From Bradyrhizobium diazoefficiens (lineage in GTDB: Bacteria; Pseudomonadota; Alphaproteobacteria; Rhizobiales; Xanthobacteraceae): a stretch of 64,000 bases of DNA. Both the position numbers and the translations under genes were made by a program. A model generated the notes under the pieces. The model worked only from the letters and a program-made list of their open reading frames with translations. It ran no database searches and was not told the origin of the DNA. Shown here in pieces: positions 32,979 to 41,671 of the stretch (positions are counted from its first letter, which is position 1; the number at the start of each line of letters is the position of its first letter). The stretch covers positions 3,066,501 through 3,130,500 of the forward strand of contig NZ_CP067102.1 in assembly GCF_016616885.1 (NCBI RefSeq), written 5' to 3'.

Positions 32979-34400
32979 ATGAACGCGAAGCCCGGCTTTA
33001 CCGATTACATCGTCAAGGACATCTCGCTCGCCGATTTCGGCCGCAAGGAACTCTCGCTGGCCGAGACCGAGATGCCCGGCCTGATGGCCACCCGCGAAGA
33101 ATACGGCCCGAAGCAGCCGCTGAAGGGCGCGCGTATCGCCGGCTCGCTGCATATGACGATCCAGACCGGCGTGCTGATCGAGACGCTGGCAGCCCTCGGC
33201 GCCGACATTCGCTGGGTCTCCTGCAACATCTATTCGACGCAGGACCACGCTGCCGCTGCGATCGCCGCCGCCGGGATTCCCGTCTTCGCCGTCAAGGGCG
33301 AGACGCTGACCGAGTACTGGGACTACACCGCAAAACTGTTCGACTGGCACGGCGGTGGTCACCCGAACATGATCCTCGATGACGGCGGCGACGCCACCAT
33401 GTATGTCCATCTCGGTCTGCGCGCCGAGAACGGCGACGCCGCGTTCCTGGACAAGCCGGGTTCGGAAGAAGAGGAAGTCTTCTTCGCGCTTCTGAAGAAG
33501 CAGCTCAAGGAAAAGCCGAAGGGCTACTTCGCCGAGATCGCCAAGAGCATCAAGGGCGTTTCCGAAGAGACCACCACGGGCGTGCATCGTCTCTATGACA
33601 TGCAGAAGGCCGGCACGCTGCTGTGGCCCGCCATCAACGTCAACGACAGCGTCACCAAGTCGAAGTTCGACAACCTCTATGGTTGCCGTGAATCGCTGGT
33701 CGACGGCATCCGCCGCGGCACCGACGTGATGATGTCGGGCAAGGTCGCGATGGTCGCGGGCTTCGGCGACGTCGGCAAGGGTTCGGCGGCCTCGCTGCGC
33801 CAGGCCGGCTGCCGCGTGATGGTGTCGGAAGTCGATCCGATCTGCGCGCTGCAGGCGTCGATGGAGGGTTATGAAGTCACCACCATGGAAGACGCCGCGC
33901 CTCGCGCCGACATCTTCGTTACCGCGACCGGCAACAAGGACATCATCACCATCGAGCACATGCGCGCGATGAAGGATCGTGCCATCGTCTGCAACATCGG
34001 TCACTTCGACAACGAGATCCAGATCGCCTCCTTGCGCAATCTGAAGTGGACCAACATCAAGCCGCAGGTCGACGAGATCGAGTTCCCCGACAAGCACCGC
34101 ATCATCATGCTGTCGGAAGGCCGCCTCGTGAACCTCGGCAACGCGATGGGCCATCCGTCCTTCGTGATGTCGGCGTCCTTCACCAACCAGACGCTGGCGC
34201 AGATCGAGCTGTTCGCCAACAACAAGGACGGCAAGTACAAGAAGGAAGTCTACGTGCTGCCGAAGACGCTCGACGAGAAGGTCGCGCGCCTGCATCTCGC
34301 CAAGATCGGCGTCAAGCTCACCGAGCTCCGCAAGGACCAGGCCGACTACATCGGCGTGAAGCAGGAAGGTCCGTACAAGTCGGACCACTACCGGTACTGA
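32979..34400 (+). CDS. ahcY: Adenosylhomocysteinase
   Basis: A 473-residue NAD-dependent enzyme that hydrolyses S-adenosylhomocysteine to adenosine and homocysteine, relieving product inhibition of methyltransferases. Motifs: [13 protein letters not shown] near the N-terminus, [16 protein letters not shown], the NAD-binding [15 protein letters not shown] and the conserved C-terminal KSDHYRY. The start is the ATG at 32979, which gives the family N-terminus and has AGGA upstream; an in-frame ATG at 32940 falls within the repeat. A strong terminator follows at 34428. Confidence 0.97.
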   Translation: MNAKPGFTDYIVKDISLADFGRKELSLAETEMPGLMATREEYGPKQPLKGARIAGSLHMTIQTGVLIETLAALGADIRWVSCNIYSTQDHAAAAIAAAGIPVFAVKGETLTEYWDYTAKLFDWHGGGHPNMILDDGGDATMYVHLGLRAENGDAAFLDKPGSEEEEVFFALLKKQLKEKPKGYFAEIAKSIKGVSEETTTGVHRLYDMQKAGTLLWPAINVNDSVTKSKFDNLYGCRESLVDGIRRGTDVMMSGKVAMVAGFGDVGKGSAASLRQAGCRVMVSEVDPICALQASMEGYEVTTMEDAAPRADIFVTATGNKDIITIEHMRAMKDRAIVCNIGHFDNEIQIASLRNLKWTNIKPQVDEIEFPDKHRIIMLSEGRLVNLGNAMGHPSFVMSASFTNQTLAQIELFANNKDGKYKKEVYVLPKTLDEKVARLHLAKIGVKLTELRKDQADYIGVKQEGPYKSDHYRY

Positions 34401-34427
34401 ACAGCTGATCACATCGATCATCGATGC

Positions 34428-34460
34428 AAAGCCCCGGAGCGATCCGGGGCTTTGTTGTTT
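34428..34460 (+). terminator. Rho-independent terminator after ahcY
   Basis: AAAGCCCCGGA and TCCGGGGCTTT form an 11-base-pair stem with a four-base loop, directly followed by the T-rich tract TTTGTTGTTT. It lies 27 bases after the ahcY stop and ends the SAM-cycle transcript. Confidence 0.9.
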
Positions 34461-34560
34461 CGGCGCGTGGAATTCAACTCGCTTTGCAGTTGCGGCACGG
34501 CTGTTTGCCGATTGACGGCCCGCAGCGACGAGCGGACAATCGTCCTCGGCGGAGGAAACC

Positions 34561-36021
34561 ATGCAACAAGAACATTTCGACGTGCTGATCGTCGGTGCCG
34601 GGCTATCAGGCATCGGCGCGGGCTATCATCTTCAGAGCAAGTGCCCCGGCAAGAGCTACGTCATTCTGGAGGGCCGCGACTGCATCGGCGGCACCTGGGA
34701 CCTGTTTCGCTATCCCGGCGTCCGCTCCGACAGCGACATGTTCACGCTCGGCTATTCCTTCAAGCCGTGGACCGATCCGAAGGCGATTGCCGATGGGTCG
34801 CAGATCCTGAACTATGTGCGCGAGACCGCAACCGAGAACGGCATCGAGAAGCACATCCGTTTCCGTCATCGCGTCAAGCGCGCGGCGTGGTCAACGCGGG
34901 AAGCGCGCTGGACCGTCGAGGTCGAGCGCACGGCGGGCGAGGGCGCGACCGAACTCGTGCACTTCACCTGCAATTTCCTGTTCATGTGCTCGGGCTATTA
35001 CAAATACGAGGCAGGCTATACGCCGGAGTTCAATGGCGTCGCGGATTTCGCCGGTCGCATGGTGCATCCGCAGAAGTGGACCGAGGATATCGACTACGCG
35101 GGCAAGCGCGTCATCGTGATCGGCTCGGGCGCGACCGCGGTGACATTGGTGCCGGAGTTCGCCAAGACCGCGGCGCAGGTCACGATGCTGCAGCGCTCGC
35201 CGACCTATGTGGTGTCGCGCCCGGCGCAGGATCCCGTCGCCAACAAATTGCGCCGCAACCTGCCGGCGCGGCTGGCCTATCACCTGATCCGCTGGCGCAA
35301 TGTGATGTGGGGGATGTTCTTCTTCCAGCTCAGCCGGCGGCGGCCGGACAAGGTGAAGAACCTGATCCTTGGGGGCGTGCGTCTGGCGCTGGGGCCGGAC
35401 TACGACATCGCCACGCATTTCACGCCGCGCTACAACCCCTGGGACCAGCGGCTCTGCCTCGTGCCCGACGGCGATCTTTTCAAGGCGATCCGCGAAAAGC
35501 GCGCCGCCGTGGTCACCAACGAGATCGACACCTTTACCCACGACGGCATCCGTTTGAAGGACGGCAGCGAGCTTCCCGCCGATATCATCGTGACGGCGAC
35601 GGGGCTGGTGCTCCAGGTCGTCGGCGGCCTCGAGATCAGCGTCGACGGCCGCGCCGTCGATTTTGCCAGCACGCTGACCTACAAAGGCATGATGTATGCC
35701 GACGTGCCGAACATGGCCTCGGCCTTCGGCTACACCAATGCGTCGTGGACGTTGAAATGCGATCTCACCTGCGAATATGTCTGCAGGCTGATCAATTACA
35801 TGGACCGGCACGATTTCCGCCAGTGCATGCCGCACAATGACGACCCGGAGATATCAGCGCAGCCGTCGCTCGATTTCACCTCAGGCTATGTGCAGCGCTC
35901 GGTCGCCAAGATGCCGAAGCAGGGCTCGAAGCAGCCGTGGCGGCTGTACCAGAACTACGCCCTCGACATCGTCTCGTTGCGCTTCGGCCGGATCAATGAC
36001 GGCGTGATGCGATATTCCTGA
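34561..36021 (+). CDS. Flavin-containing monooxygenase with a Baeyer-Villiger-like fingerprint
   Basis: A 486-residue class B flavoprotein monooxygenase. The FAD-binding GxGxxG is VGAGLSGIGAG (residues 11-21), the NADPH-binding one is VIGSGATAV (about 186-194). Between them FAGRMVHPQKW (about 162-172) fits the Baeyer-Villiger fingerprint FxGxxxHxxxW rather than the FMO version ending in Y/F, although the following residue is Thr rather than Pro or Asp. It probably oxygenates a ketone or a hydrophobic amine or sulphide with NADPH and O2. The start has GGAGG six bases upstream. No linked substrate gene is seen. Confidence 0.88.
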   Translation: MQQEHFDVLIVGAGLSGIGAGYHLQSKCPGKSYVILEGRDCIGGTWDLFRYPGVRSDSDMFTLGYSFKPWTDPKAIADGSQILNYVRETATENGIEKHIRFRHRVKRAAWSTREARWTVEVERTAGEGATELVHFTCNFLFMCSGYYKYEAGYTPEFNGVADFAGRMVHPQKWTEDIDYAGKRVIVIGSGATAVTLVPEFAKTAAQVTMLQRSPTYVVSRPAQDPVANKLRRNLPARLAYHLIRWRNVMWGMFFFQLSRRRPDKVKNLILGGVRLALGPDYDIATHFTPRYNPWDQRLCLVPDGDLFKAIREKRAAVVTNEIDTFTHDGIRLKDGSELPADIIVTATGLVLQVVGGLEISVDGRAVDFASTLTYKGMMYADVPNMASAFGYTNASWTLKCDLTCEYVCRLINYMDRHDFRQCMPHNDDPEISAQPSLDFTSGYVQRSVAKMPKQGSKQPWRLYQNYALDIVSLRFGRINDGVMRYS

Positions 36022-36156
36022 TCTCCGTGTCTTCCCGGGAAATCTACCCGTTGCTTGAGACGAATCGCGACTTGCGGTAGTGTTTTGTTGCTGTATGCAA
36101 CTTAATTCCGACGGCGGACTGAGTTCCGCTTCGCTGCCGTGGAGGGAGGGAAGGAC

Positions 36157-36819
36157 ATGTACGTCCTCGCTCTGGTTACGCAAAAGGGCGGTAGCGGCAA
36201 GAGCACGCTGGCTGCGGGACTCGCCGTGGCCGCGATGAAGCACGCAGAGCGCGTCGCTCTCGTCGAAGCGGACGCGCAAGGAACGATCTCGAAATGGAAA
36301 GAGCGGCGAGAAAGTCGCTACCCCTTCGTCAATTGCATTGCCGATCCCGATGAGATCGAGCCGGTGCTCGCGCGCCTTGAGGCGGATGGAACCTGGCTTG
36401 CGATCATCGATACCCCCGCCACGAACAACAGCCTGTCGATGCAGGCGATCGCGAGGGCCGATCTTTGTCTGATCCCCGCGCGTCCAAGCCCGGCTGATAT
36501 CGAGGCTGCCATTCCGACACTGATTGCCATTCGCAAGCTCGGCCGCCGCTTTGCCTTCGTGCTCAATCAAACGCCGCCGCGTGGCAGCCGGCTGAGCGAG
36601 GCCGCAATCTCGCTGAACTCGCTAGGCCTGCTGGCGCTTCCCTTCATCGCGCAGCGCAACGATCACCAGGATGCGCTTGGCGCAGGATTGGGCGTGAGCG
36701 AGTTCGCTCCGACGGGAAAGGCTGCGACCGAAATTGCCGCACTGTGGAGTTGGGTCGCTCAGCATCTGGGCACGGAGCCGATGGATCATGAGCAAGGCGC
36801 GGTCAAGATCGCCTGCTAA
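36157..36819 (+). CDS. ParA/MinD-family ATPase
   Basis: A 220-residue ATPase of the ParA/Soj class: deviant Walker A QKGGSGKSTLA with the signature Lys (residues 9-19), VEADAQGTISKW for the A-prime region and Walker B WLAIIDTPA. Such proteins form ATP-dependent dimers on the nucleoid and move a cargo-bound partner. No parB or parS site is nearby, so it is not a chromosome or plasmid partition pair. Its end overlaps the start of the phasin-like gene by 32 bases, strongly suggesting that the phasin-like protein is the partner. A purine-rich ribosome site (GGAGGGAGGGAAGG) precedes the ATG. Confidence 0.88.
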   Translation: MYVLALVTQKGGSGKSTLAAGLAVAAMKHAERVALVEADAQGTISKWKERRESRYPFVNCIADPDEIEPVLARLEADGTWLAIIDTPATNNSLSMQAIARADLCLIPARPSPADIEAAIPTLIAIRKLGRRFAFVLNQTPPRGSRLSEAAISLNSLGLLALPFIAQRNDHQDALGAGLGVSEFAPTGKAATEIAALWSWVAQHLGTEPMDHEQGAVKIAC

Positions 36820-37474
36820 CGATGCGCGCGCCAAGCGGCGTTCGCTCGTGGAGCTGACGGAGGCGGCGAGCCGGAGCGCCGAGGAACGCCTGCTGGGAAT
36901 GTCCACCAGCCTCATTGCGAGCTCTGGAGAAGATGGACCGCAGGTCGAGCAAGCAGCGGCGCCGGCTTCGATCAATGTGTCGACCGTAGCTGATGCAATG
37001 GAAACGCGCGCGGAGGCTGCCAGGGCGGTGCCGCAGCCGGTGGAAGTCCAGTATTCTGACGGCACCATCGACACCATTGATATGTCGGTGGAGATTGCCA
37101 AAGACATGCAGGCCCGTGTTTTGGAAGGCTTGAAGGTCAGCATGCACACCGCATTGGATTACACGAAGAACCTTGCCCGCCCGCAGCGGCAACCCGGCGG
37201 GGATGTGAATGCGGCTGGCATAGCTGCCGGCGAAGGCGACAAGCTCGATCCGCTTGGATCTGCGGCCGAGTGCCGTGCGGTCCTGCTCGAACTGATGAAG
37301 GTCAACGCAGGCGCGACCCTTGCGTATGTGCGGGAGGTGGGCCAGGCGAAAACGCTGTCTGAATTCGTCGAACTATCGAGCTCGCATGCACGAAAGCAGT
37401 GCGAGCTGGTTCTCAAGCAAACCGAAGTGCTGAAATCGCTCGCCAGGAACGTAGCCAAGTCCCGTCCCGAATAG
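36788..37474 (+). CDS. Phasin-like protein coupled to the ParA-type ATPase
   Basis: A 228-residue protein. Residues 1-50 are basic and low-complexity, 50-95 acidic to neutral linker, and the C-terminal 70 residues (ECRAVLLELMKVNAGATLAY, TLSEFVELSSSHARKQCELV, LKQTEVLKSLARNVAKS) form the amphipathic helical pattern of phasin_2 proteins, which coat polyhydroxybutyrate granules. The start is the ATG at 36788 inside the ParA-type gene in another frame. In known cargo-positioning pairs the partner has a basic, disordered N-terminus that stimulates the ATPase; this one fits that pattern. The phasin assignment is by pattern, not by search. Confidence 0.65.
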   Translation: MSKARSRSPANDARAKRRSLVELTEAASRSAEERLLGMSTSLIASSGEDGPQVEQAAAPASINVSTVADAMETRAEAARAVPQPVEVQYSDGTIDTIDMSVEIAKDMQARVLEGLKVSMHTALDYTKNLARPQRQPGGDVNAAGIAAGEGDKLDPLGSAAECRAVLLELMKVNAGATLAYVREVGQAKTLSEFVELSSSHARKQCELVLKQTEVLKSLARNVAKSRPE

Positions 37475-37630
37475 TTCGCGAGACTGGAGTGCCGGACCCT
37501 CGATCGCAATCCTGCGCGTCGTTTCGACCATTCAAGGCCTGCGCTCAAGAGGGCCATGCTTAACGGCGGATTAACCCGCCGGTCCTACGTTGTCTCGGCC
37601 GGGGTTACTCGCAAGGCCGAGGTGAACCCA

Positions 37631-37786
37631 ATGGAAGCCCAGAAGATCGCGGTCGACGCCGTCGTCGCGCTGACCGATTGCGACCGCGACGCCGTCATTG
37701 CATTCATTCGCCGGCTCTATCTCGCCGGCGTCACCGACCCCAAGCGCCTGACCTTTAGGGGTCTCCAGGCGCTGTCCAAGGTGTAA
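37631..37786 (+). CDS. Conserved small hypothetical protein
   Basis: A 51-residue protein, MEAQKIAVDAVVALTDCDRD onwards, with GAGGTG seven bases before the ATG at 37631; the frame is open for 25 codons upstream but with no ribosome site. It is predicted all-helical with a single Cys and the C-terminal block RRLYLAGVTDPKRLT. Small proteins of this look occur in Bradyrhizobium; function unknown. Confidence 0.55.
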   Translation: MEAQKIAVDAVVALTDCDRDAVIAFIRRLYLAGVTDPKRLTFRGLQALSKV

Positions 37787-37931
37787 TTCGGCTCGTTTCG
37801 GTCCATTTTAGCGCAAGTTCCGTCCCCAAAGCTCGCTCGAGCGTGACCGCAACCCCCCGGTGAATATCTTGCCGGTGGGATCGGGCCGCGCTAGATCACG
37901 TCCCCGGCTGGGTCACTCGGGATTTGGGGAA

Positions 37932-38861
37932 ATGCTGAAGCAGCTTTTTGCGCCGCAACTTGTCATTTTGTATGTGCTTGCGGCATCGACGATTTACGTT
38001 CACTTCCGCGGCAAGCAGCGACTGCGCTTGGCGCGCCAGCTCGGCGATCACTCGACCTATCTCGCCCCCTACAATGTGCTGATGTATGCGGGCTCGGCGG
38101 TGCCGAACAAGCCCGTCATCGCCGTCGAGCAGTTTCCCGAGTTGAAGCCGCTCAGCGAGAACTGGGAGACCATCCGCGATGAGGCCGTTCGCCTGTTCGA
38201 CGAAGGTTTTATCCGCGCGGCCGCGAAGAATAACGACTGGGGTTTCTACTCGTTCTTCAAGAGCGGCTGGAAGCGCTTTTACCTGAAATGGTACGACGAC
38301 TTCCTGCCCTCGGCGCGGACGCTGTGCCCGAAGACGGTCGAGCTGCTGAATTCGATTCCGAGCGTGCACGGCGCGATGTTCGCGATGCTGCCGCCGGGCG
38401 GCAAGCTTGGTGCGCACCGCGATCCCTTCGCCGGCTCGCTGCGCTATCACCTCGGCCTGGTGACGCCGAACTCGAACAAGTGCCGCATCCTGGTCGACGG
38501 TGTCGAATGCGTCTGGCGCGACGGCGAGGCCTTCATGTTCGACGAGACTTTCATTCACAGCGCGGAGAATGCAACCGACGTCAACCGCATCATCCTGTTC
38601 TGTGACGTCGAGCGCCCGATGAAGTTCGGCTTCATGACCGCGATCAACCGCTGGGTCAGCCATCACATCGTCAAGGCGTCAGCAACCCAGAACGTCGATG
38701 GCGAGAGCGTCGGCGTGCTCAACAAGGTGTTCGGCAAGCTCTACGAGATCCATCTGGGCAGCCGCAAGGTCAAGGAGTGGAACCGTAACGTCTACTACAC
38801 GCTGAAGTACTCGCTGACGGCGTTGATCCTCGGCCTGATCGTGCTGTCGGCGCTGCGGTGA
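37932..38861 (+). CDS. Aspartyl/asparaginyl beta-hydroxylase family protein, LpxO-like
   Basis: A 309-residue membrane-attached Fe(II)/2-oxoglutarate dioxygenase. One hydrophobic segment lies at the N-terminus (LVILYVLAASTIYVHF) and one at the C-terminus (LTALILGLIVLSAL). The iron facial triad is visible as GAHRDPF (His and Asp) and FIHSAEN (His), and RIILF carries the 2-oxoglutarate-binding Arg. LpxO hydroxylates the secondary acyl chain of lipid A at the cytoplasmic membrane face; the family and the nearby LPS genes favour that role. The ATG at 37932 is used because the protein family starts with this hydrophobic segment. Confidence 0.82.
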   Translation: MLKQLFAPQLVILYVLAASTIYVHFRGKQRLRLARQLGDHSTYLAPYNVLMYAGSAVPNKPVIAVEQFPELKPLSENWETIRDEAVRLFDEGFIRAAAKNNDWGFYSFFKSGWKRFYLKWYDDFLPSARTLCPKTVELLNSIPSVHGAMFAMLPPGGKLGAHRDPFAGSLRYHLGLVTPNSNKCRILVDGVECVWRDGEAFMFDETFIHSAENATDVNRIILFCDVERPMKFGFMTAINRWVSHHIVKASATQNVDGESVGVLNKVFGKLYEIHLGSRKVKEWNRNVYYTLKYSLTALILGLIVLSALR

Positions 38862-39352
38862 TCGGCGTGGTTGTGCCGCAGATGGAGCCGGCGATAGCGT
38901 CCTTGCCGACCGCCAACACCGAGTTGGTGCAGTTCTTCCGTCAGTGGCTGGAAACCTTCGCAGGCTATGTCCGCGAGGTCGACTACGCCTCGGCGCGGCC
39001 GCTCTTTCATCCTGATGTGCTGGCCTTCGGTACGCATAACGACGTTATCCCGGGCCTCGACCAGTGGGTCTCATCCCAATGGGACAACGTCTGGCCGAAG
39101 ACGACCGACTTTCGGTTCGTGCTCGAACAGACCTCGATCCTGGCATCCTCCGATGGCACGATGGCGACGGTGATCGCGCCGTGGACCAGCACGGGCTATC
39201 ATCTCGATGGCAGCCCGTTTCCGCGTCCGGGCCGGGCGACGATGGTGTTTTCCAGGCGCGCCGATGGCTGGCTGTGCGTGCATTCGCACATGTCGCTCAA
39301 TCGCGGCGTGCCGCAGGCCAGTCACGCCAACCGGCCGGTGAAGGCGCGGTAG
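38858..39352 (+). CDS. SnoaL/NTF2-like protein
   Basis: A 164-residue protein starting at a GTG that overlaps the hydroxylase stop (GTGA), so the two genes are translationally coupled. The pattern LVQFFRQWLETFAGYVREVD, then RPLFHPDVLAFG and the C-terminal beta strands TMVFSRRADGWLCVHSHMSL fits a DUF4440/SnoaL-type cone fold. Members bind small ligands or act as isomerases, and many have no known activity. It may assist the LpxO-like enzyme; that is only suggested by the coupling. Confidence 0.7.
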   Translation: MIGVVVPQMEPAIASLPTANTELVQFFRQWLETFAGYVREVDYASARPLFHPDVLAFGTHNDVIPGLDQWVSSQWDNVWPKTTDFRFVLEQTSILASSDGTMATVIAPWTSTGYHLDGSPFPRPGRATMVFSRRADGWLCVHSHMSLNRGVPQASHANRPVKAR

Positions 39353-39516
39353 AGCGAGTTCGCGCGACCACCCAGCCTCCAGCCCCTGCCGACCGACGAA
39401 AGTTCTAGGCGCCATCTAGGCTTTGCCGGAACCCTCGGCCGCGCGAGACAGTTTGTAGTCAAAAGACCCGGTCAGGGTTCAAATCGAAAGGGGGGCGCGT
39501 CAGAAGGAGACGTTCC

Positions 39517-40857
39517 ATGGCAACGCTCGGCCTCGACGCCGCCCAACTGTCCCCATCCGAACATCGGCTCCAGCTTCGTCGCGCCGTCATCGCCTCCACG
39601 GTGGGGACTGCGATCGAATGGTATGACTTCTTCCTCTACAGCACGGTGACGGGGCTGGTCTTCGCAAAGCTGTTCTTCCCGCAATCCGACCCCCGGGTTG
39701 GCACGCTCGAGGCGTTTGCCATCTATGCGGTCGGCTTCGTCGCGCGTCCGATTGGCGCTGCGATCTTCGGACACTACGGCGATCGCATCGGCCGCAAGTC
39801 GACGCTGATTGCGACGCTGCTGCTGATGGGACTGGCGACCGCGGCGGTGGCCGTGGTGCCGACCTATTCGAGCATCGGTATCTGGGGCGCGGTGATCCTG
39901 ACCGTGCTGCGCTTCATCCAGGGCGTTGGCGTCGGCGGCGAATGGGGCGGCTCGGTGCTGATGTCGATGGAATGGGCGCGCAACGACCGGTCACGCGGAT
40001 TGATCGCGTCCTGGCCGCAATTCGGCGTGCCCTGCGGCCTGTTCCTGGCCAACCTGGCCGTGCTGGCATTCAGCCAGATGGCGGGCGACCGATTCCTGGC
40101 CTGGGGCTGGCGCATACCGTTTGCGCTCAGCCTCATCCTGGTCGGTGTCGGTCTTTACATCCGGCTCGGCATCCTCGAAACACCGGTGTTCTCCAAATTG
40201 ATGGCCGAGCGCCGGCTCGACCGCACGCCGATGCTGACGGTGATCAAGCAGCATCCGAAGGAAATCTTGCTGTCGGCATTCGCGCGCATGGCCGAGCAGG
40301 CACCGTTCTACATCTTCACCGCGTTCGTCTTTTCCTACGGTATCGGCACGCTGCATCTCTCGCGCGACTTCCTGCTGACAGCGGTGTTGTCGGCCTCGGT
40401 GCTGTCATTCGTGACGATTCCGGTCTGCGGTCATCTGTCCGACCAGATTGGCCGCAAGAACATGTACATGGCCGGCGCGCTCGTCACCGGCATCTTCGGC
40501 TTCATCTACTACGCGATGCTGGATACCGGATCGGAGGTGATCGTTTTTCTCGCGATCTTCCTGTCGCTGATCCCGCACGACATGATGTACGGTCCGCAAG
40601 CCGCGTTGATCGCCGAGAGCTTTACCGGACGCCTTCGCTACAGCGGCGCGTCGCTCGGCTATCAGTTTGCATCCGTGATTGCCGGTGGCCCCGCGCCGCT
40701 GATCGCAGCCTGGCTGTTCGGTGCGTTCCACTCAGCGACGGCGATTGCGGCCTATATCGCGGCTTGCTCCGTCATCACGCTGATCGCGACCGCGCTGATG
40801 ACCGACTACACCGGCAAGGACATCAACGCCGTTGGCGCGCACGGTTCGCAGGCCTGA
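39517..40857 (+). CDS. MFS transporter, metabolite:H+ symporter (MHS) family
   Basis: A 446-residue transporter with 12 membrane segments. The MHS hallmarks are STVGTAIEWYDFFLYSTVTG after helix 1 starts, GHYGDRIGRKSTL between helices 2 and 3, and FIQGVGVGGEWGGSVLM in helix 4. Relatives such as KgtP, ShiA and ProP move dicarboxylates, shikimate or osmolytes with protons. A good AAGGAG ribosome site precedes the ATG. Its terminator is shared with the convergent hydrolase gene. Confidence 0.93.
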   Translation: MATLGLDAAQLSPSEHRLQLRRAVIASTVGTAIEWYDFFLYSTVTGLVFAKLFFPQSDPRVGTLEAFAIYAVGFVARPIGAAIFGHYGDRIGRKSTLIATLLLMGLATAAVAVVPTYSSIGIWGAVILTVLRFIQGVGVGGEWGGSVLMSMEWARNDRSRGLIASWPQFGVPCGLFLANLAVLAFSQMAGDRFLAWGWRIPFALSLILVGVGLYIRLGILETPVFSKLMAERRLDRTPMLTVIKQHPKEILLSAFARMAEQAPFYIFTAFVFSYGIGTLHLSRDFLLTAVLSASVLSFVTIPVCGHLSDQIGRKNMYMAGALVTGIFGFIYYAMLDTGSEVIVFLAIFLSLIPHDMMYGPQAALIAESFTGRLRYSGASLGYQFASVIAGGPAPLIAAWLFGAFHSATAIAAYIAACSVITLIATALMTDYTGKDINAVGAHGSQA

Positions 40858-40875
40858 GACCGGAAAAGCCTTCGT

Positions 40876-40905
40876 AAAAAAGCCCCGGACGTTACGTCCG
40901 GGGCT
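40876..40905 (-). terminator. Terminator between convergent genes
   Basis: AGCCCCGGACG and CGTCCGGGGCT form an 11-base-pair stem around TTA, flanked on the left by six A residues, so on the minus strand it is followed by six T residues. It therefore ends the minus-strand transcript of the FAH-family gene (stop at 40935) and, as a hairpin, probably also limits read-through from the symporter gene on the plus strand. Confidence 0.85.
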
Positions 40906-40934
40906 CTGACGATTTCCGCGAATTAGAGGCGAGC

Positions 40935-41636
40935 CTACTCCGGCTGGCCGATCGAGACCTTCAGCGTGCCGACGCCGTCGACGCCGCATTCGAGCTTGTC
41001 GCCGGGCTGGAGCTGCGACACGCCGGCCGGCGTGCCCGTCATGATGATGTCGCCGGCGGCGAGCTTCACCTGCTGGGAGAGCTGCCAGATGATCTCCGGC
41101 ACATTCCAGATCAGCTCGCTGAGGTCGCCCTTCTGCGCTTCCTTGCCGTTGACGGTGAGCCAGATCTTGCCCTTGGAGGGGTGGCCGATTTTCGAGGCCG
41201 GCTGCACCGCGGAGCACGGCGCGGAACCGTCAAACGACTTGCCGACCTCCCACGGACGTTCCTTCTTGCGCGAAGCGATCTGGAGGTCGCGGCGGGTGAG
41301 ATCGATGCCGACGGCGTAGCCGTAGACATGATCGAGCGCCTTCTCGGCAGGGATGTTCAGGCCGCCGCTCTTCATCGCGACGATCAGCTCGACCTCGTGA
41401 TGCAGATCCTTGGTCAGCGGCGGATAGGGAATCGTGGCGCCATCGGGCATCAGCATGTCGGCGTGCTTCGCGAAGAAGAACGGCGGCGCGCGCTCGTCAT
41501 TGCCCATCTCGCGGATGTGCTCGAGATAGTTGCGGCCGACGCACCAGATGCGGCGCACCGGATAACGGCCGGCCTCGCCGACGACGGGAAGCGAAGCCTG
41601 CGGCGGAAGCGGGACGACGTAGGAGGCGGCGTTCAT
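40935..41636 (-). CDS. Fumarylacetoacetate hydrolase (FAH) family protein
   Basis: A 233-residue single-domain FAH-fold enzyme. RIWCVGRNYLEH near residue 29, FFFAKHADML, the metal-binding LHHEVELIVAM and GYAVGIDLTRRDLQ, and the C-terminal GDIIMTGTPAGVSQL are characteristic. Family members cleave or decarboxylate beta-diketo acids (aromatic catabolism) or act as oxaloacetate tautomerases or acylpyruvases. It starts 35 bases after the stop of the ABC exporter gene on the same strand and may share its transcript. The substrate is open. Confidence 0.9.
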   Translation of the reverse strand: MNAASYVVPLPPQASLPVVGEAGRYPVRRIWCVGRNYLEHIREMGNDERAPPFFFAKHADMLMPDGATIPYPPLTKDLHHEVELIVAMKSGGLNIPAEKALDHVYGYAVGIDLTRRDLQIASRKKERPWEVGKSFDGSAPCSAVQPASKIGHPSKGKIWLTVNGKEAQKGDLSELIWNVPEIIWQLSQQVKLAAGDIIMTGTPAGVSQLQPGDKLECGVDGVGTLKVSIGQPE

Positions 41637-41671
41637 GAAGCGATCTCGCTGCTCTTGAGGTGGAGGGAACT

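Noticed and set aside
32913..34613. 566-codon minus-strand frame across ahcY
   Set aside because: Antisense shadow of a complete adenosylhomocysteinase gene; no ribosome site or domain.
36157..36819. Plasmid or chromosome partition locus
   Set aside because: There is a ParA-type ATPase but no ParB, no parS-like palindromes and no replication gene; the partner gene is phasin-like.
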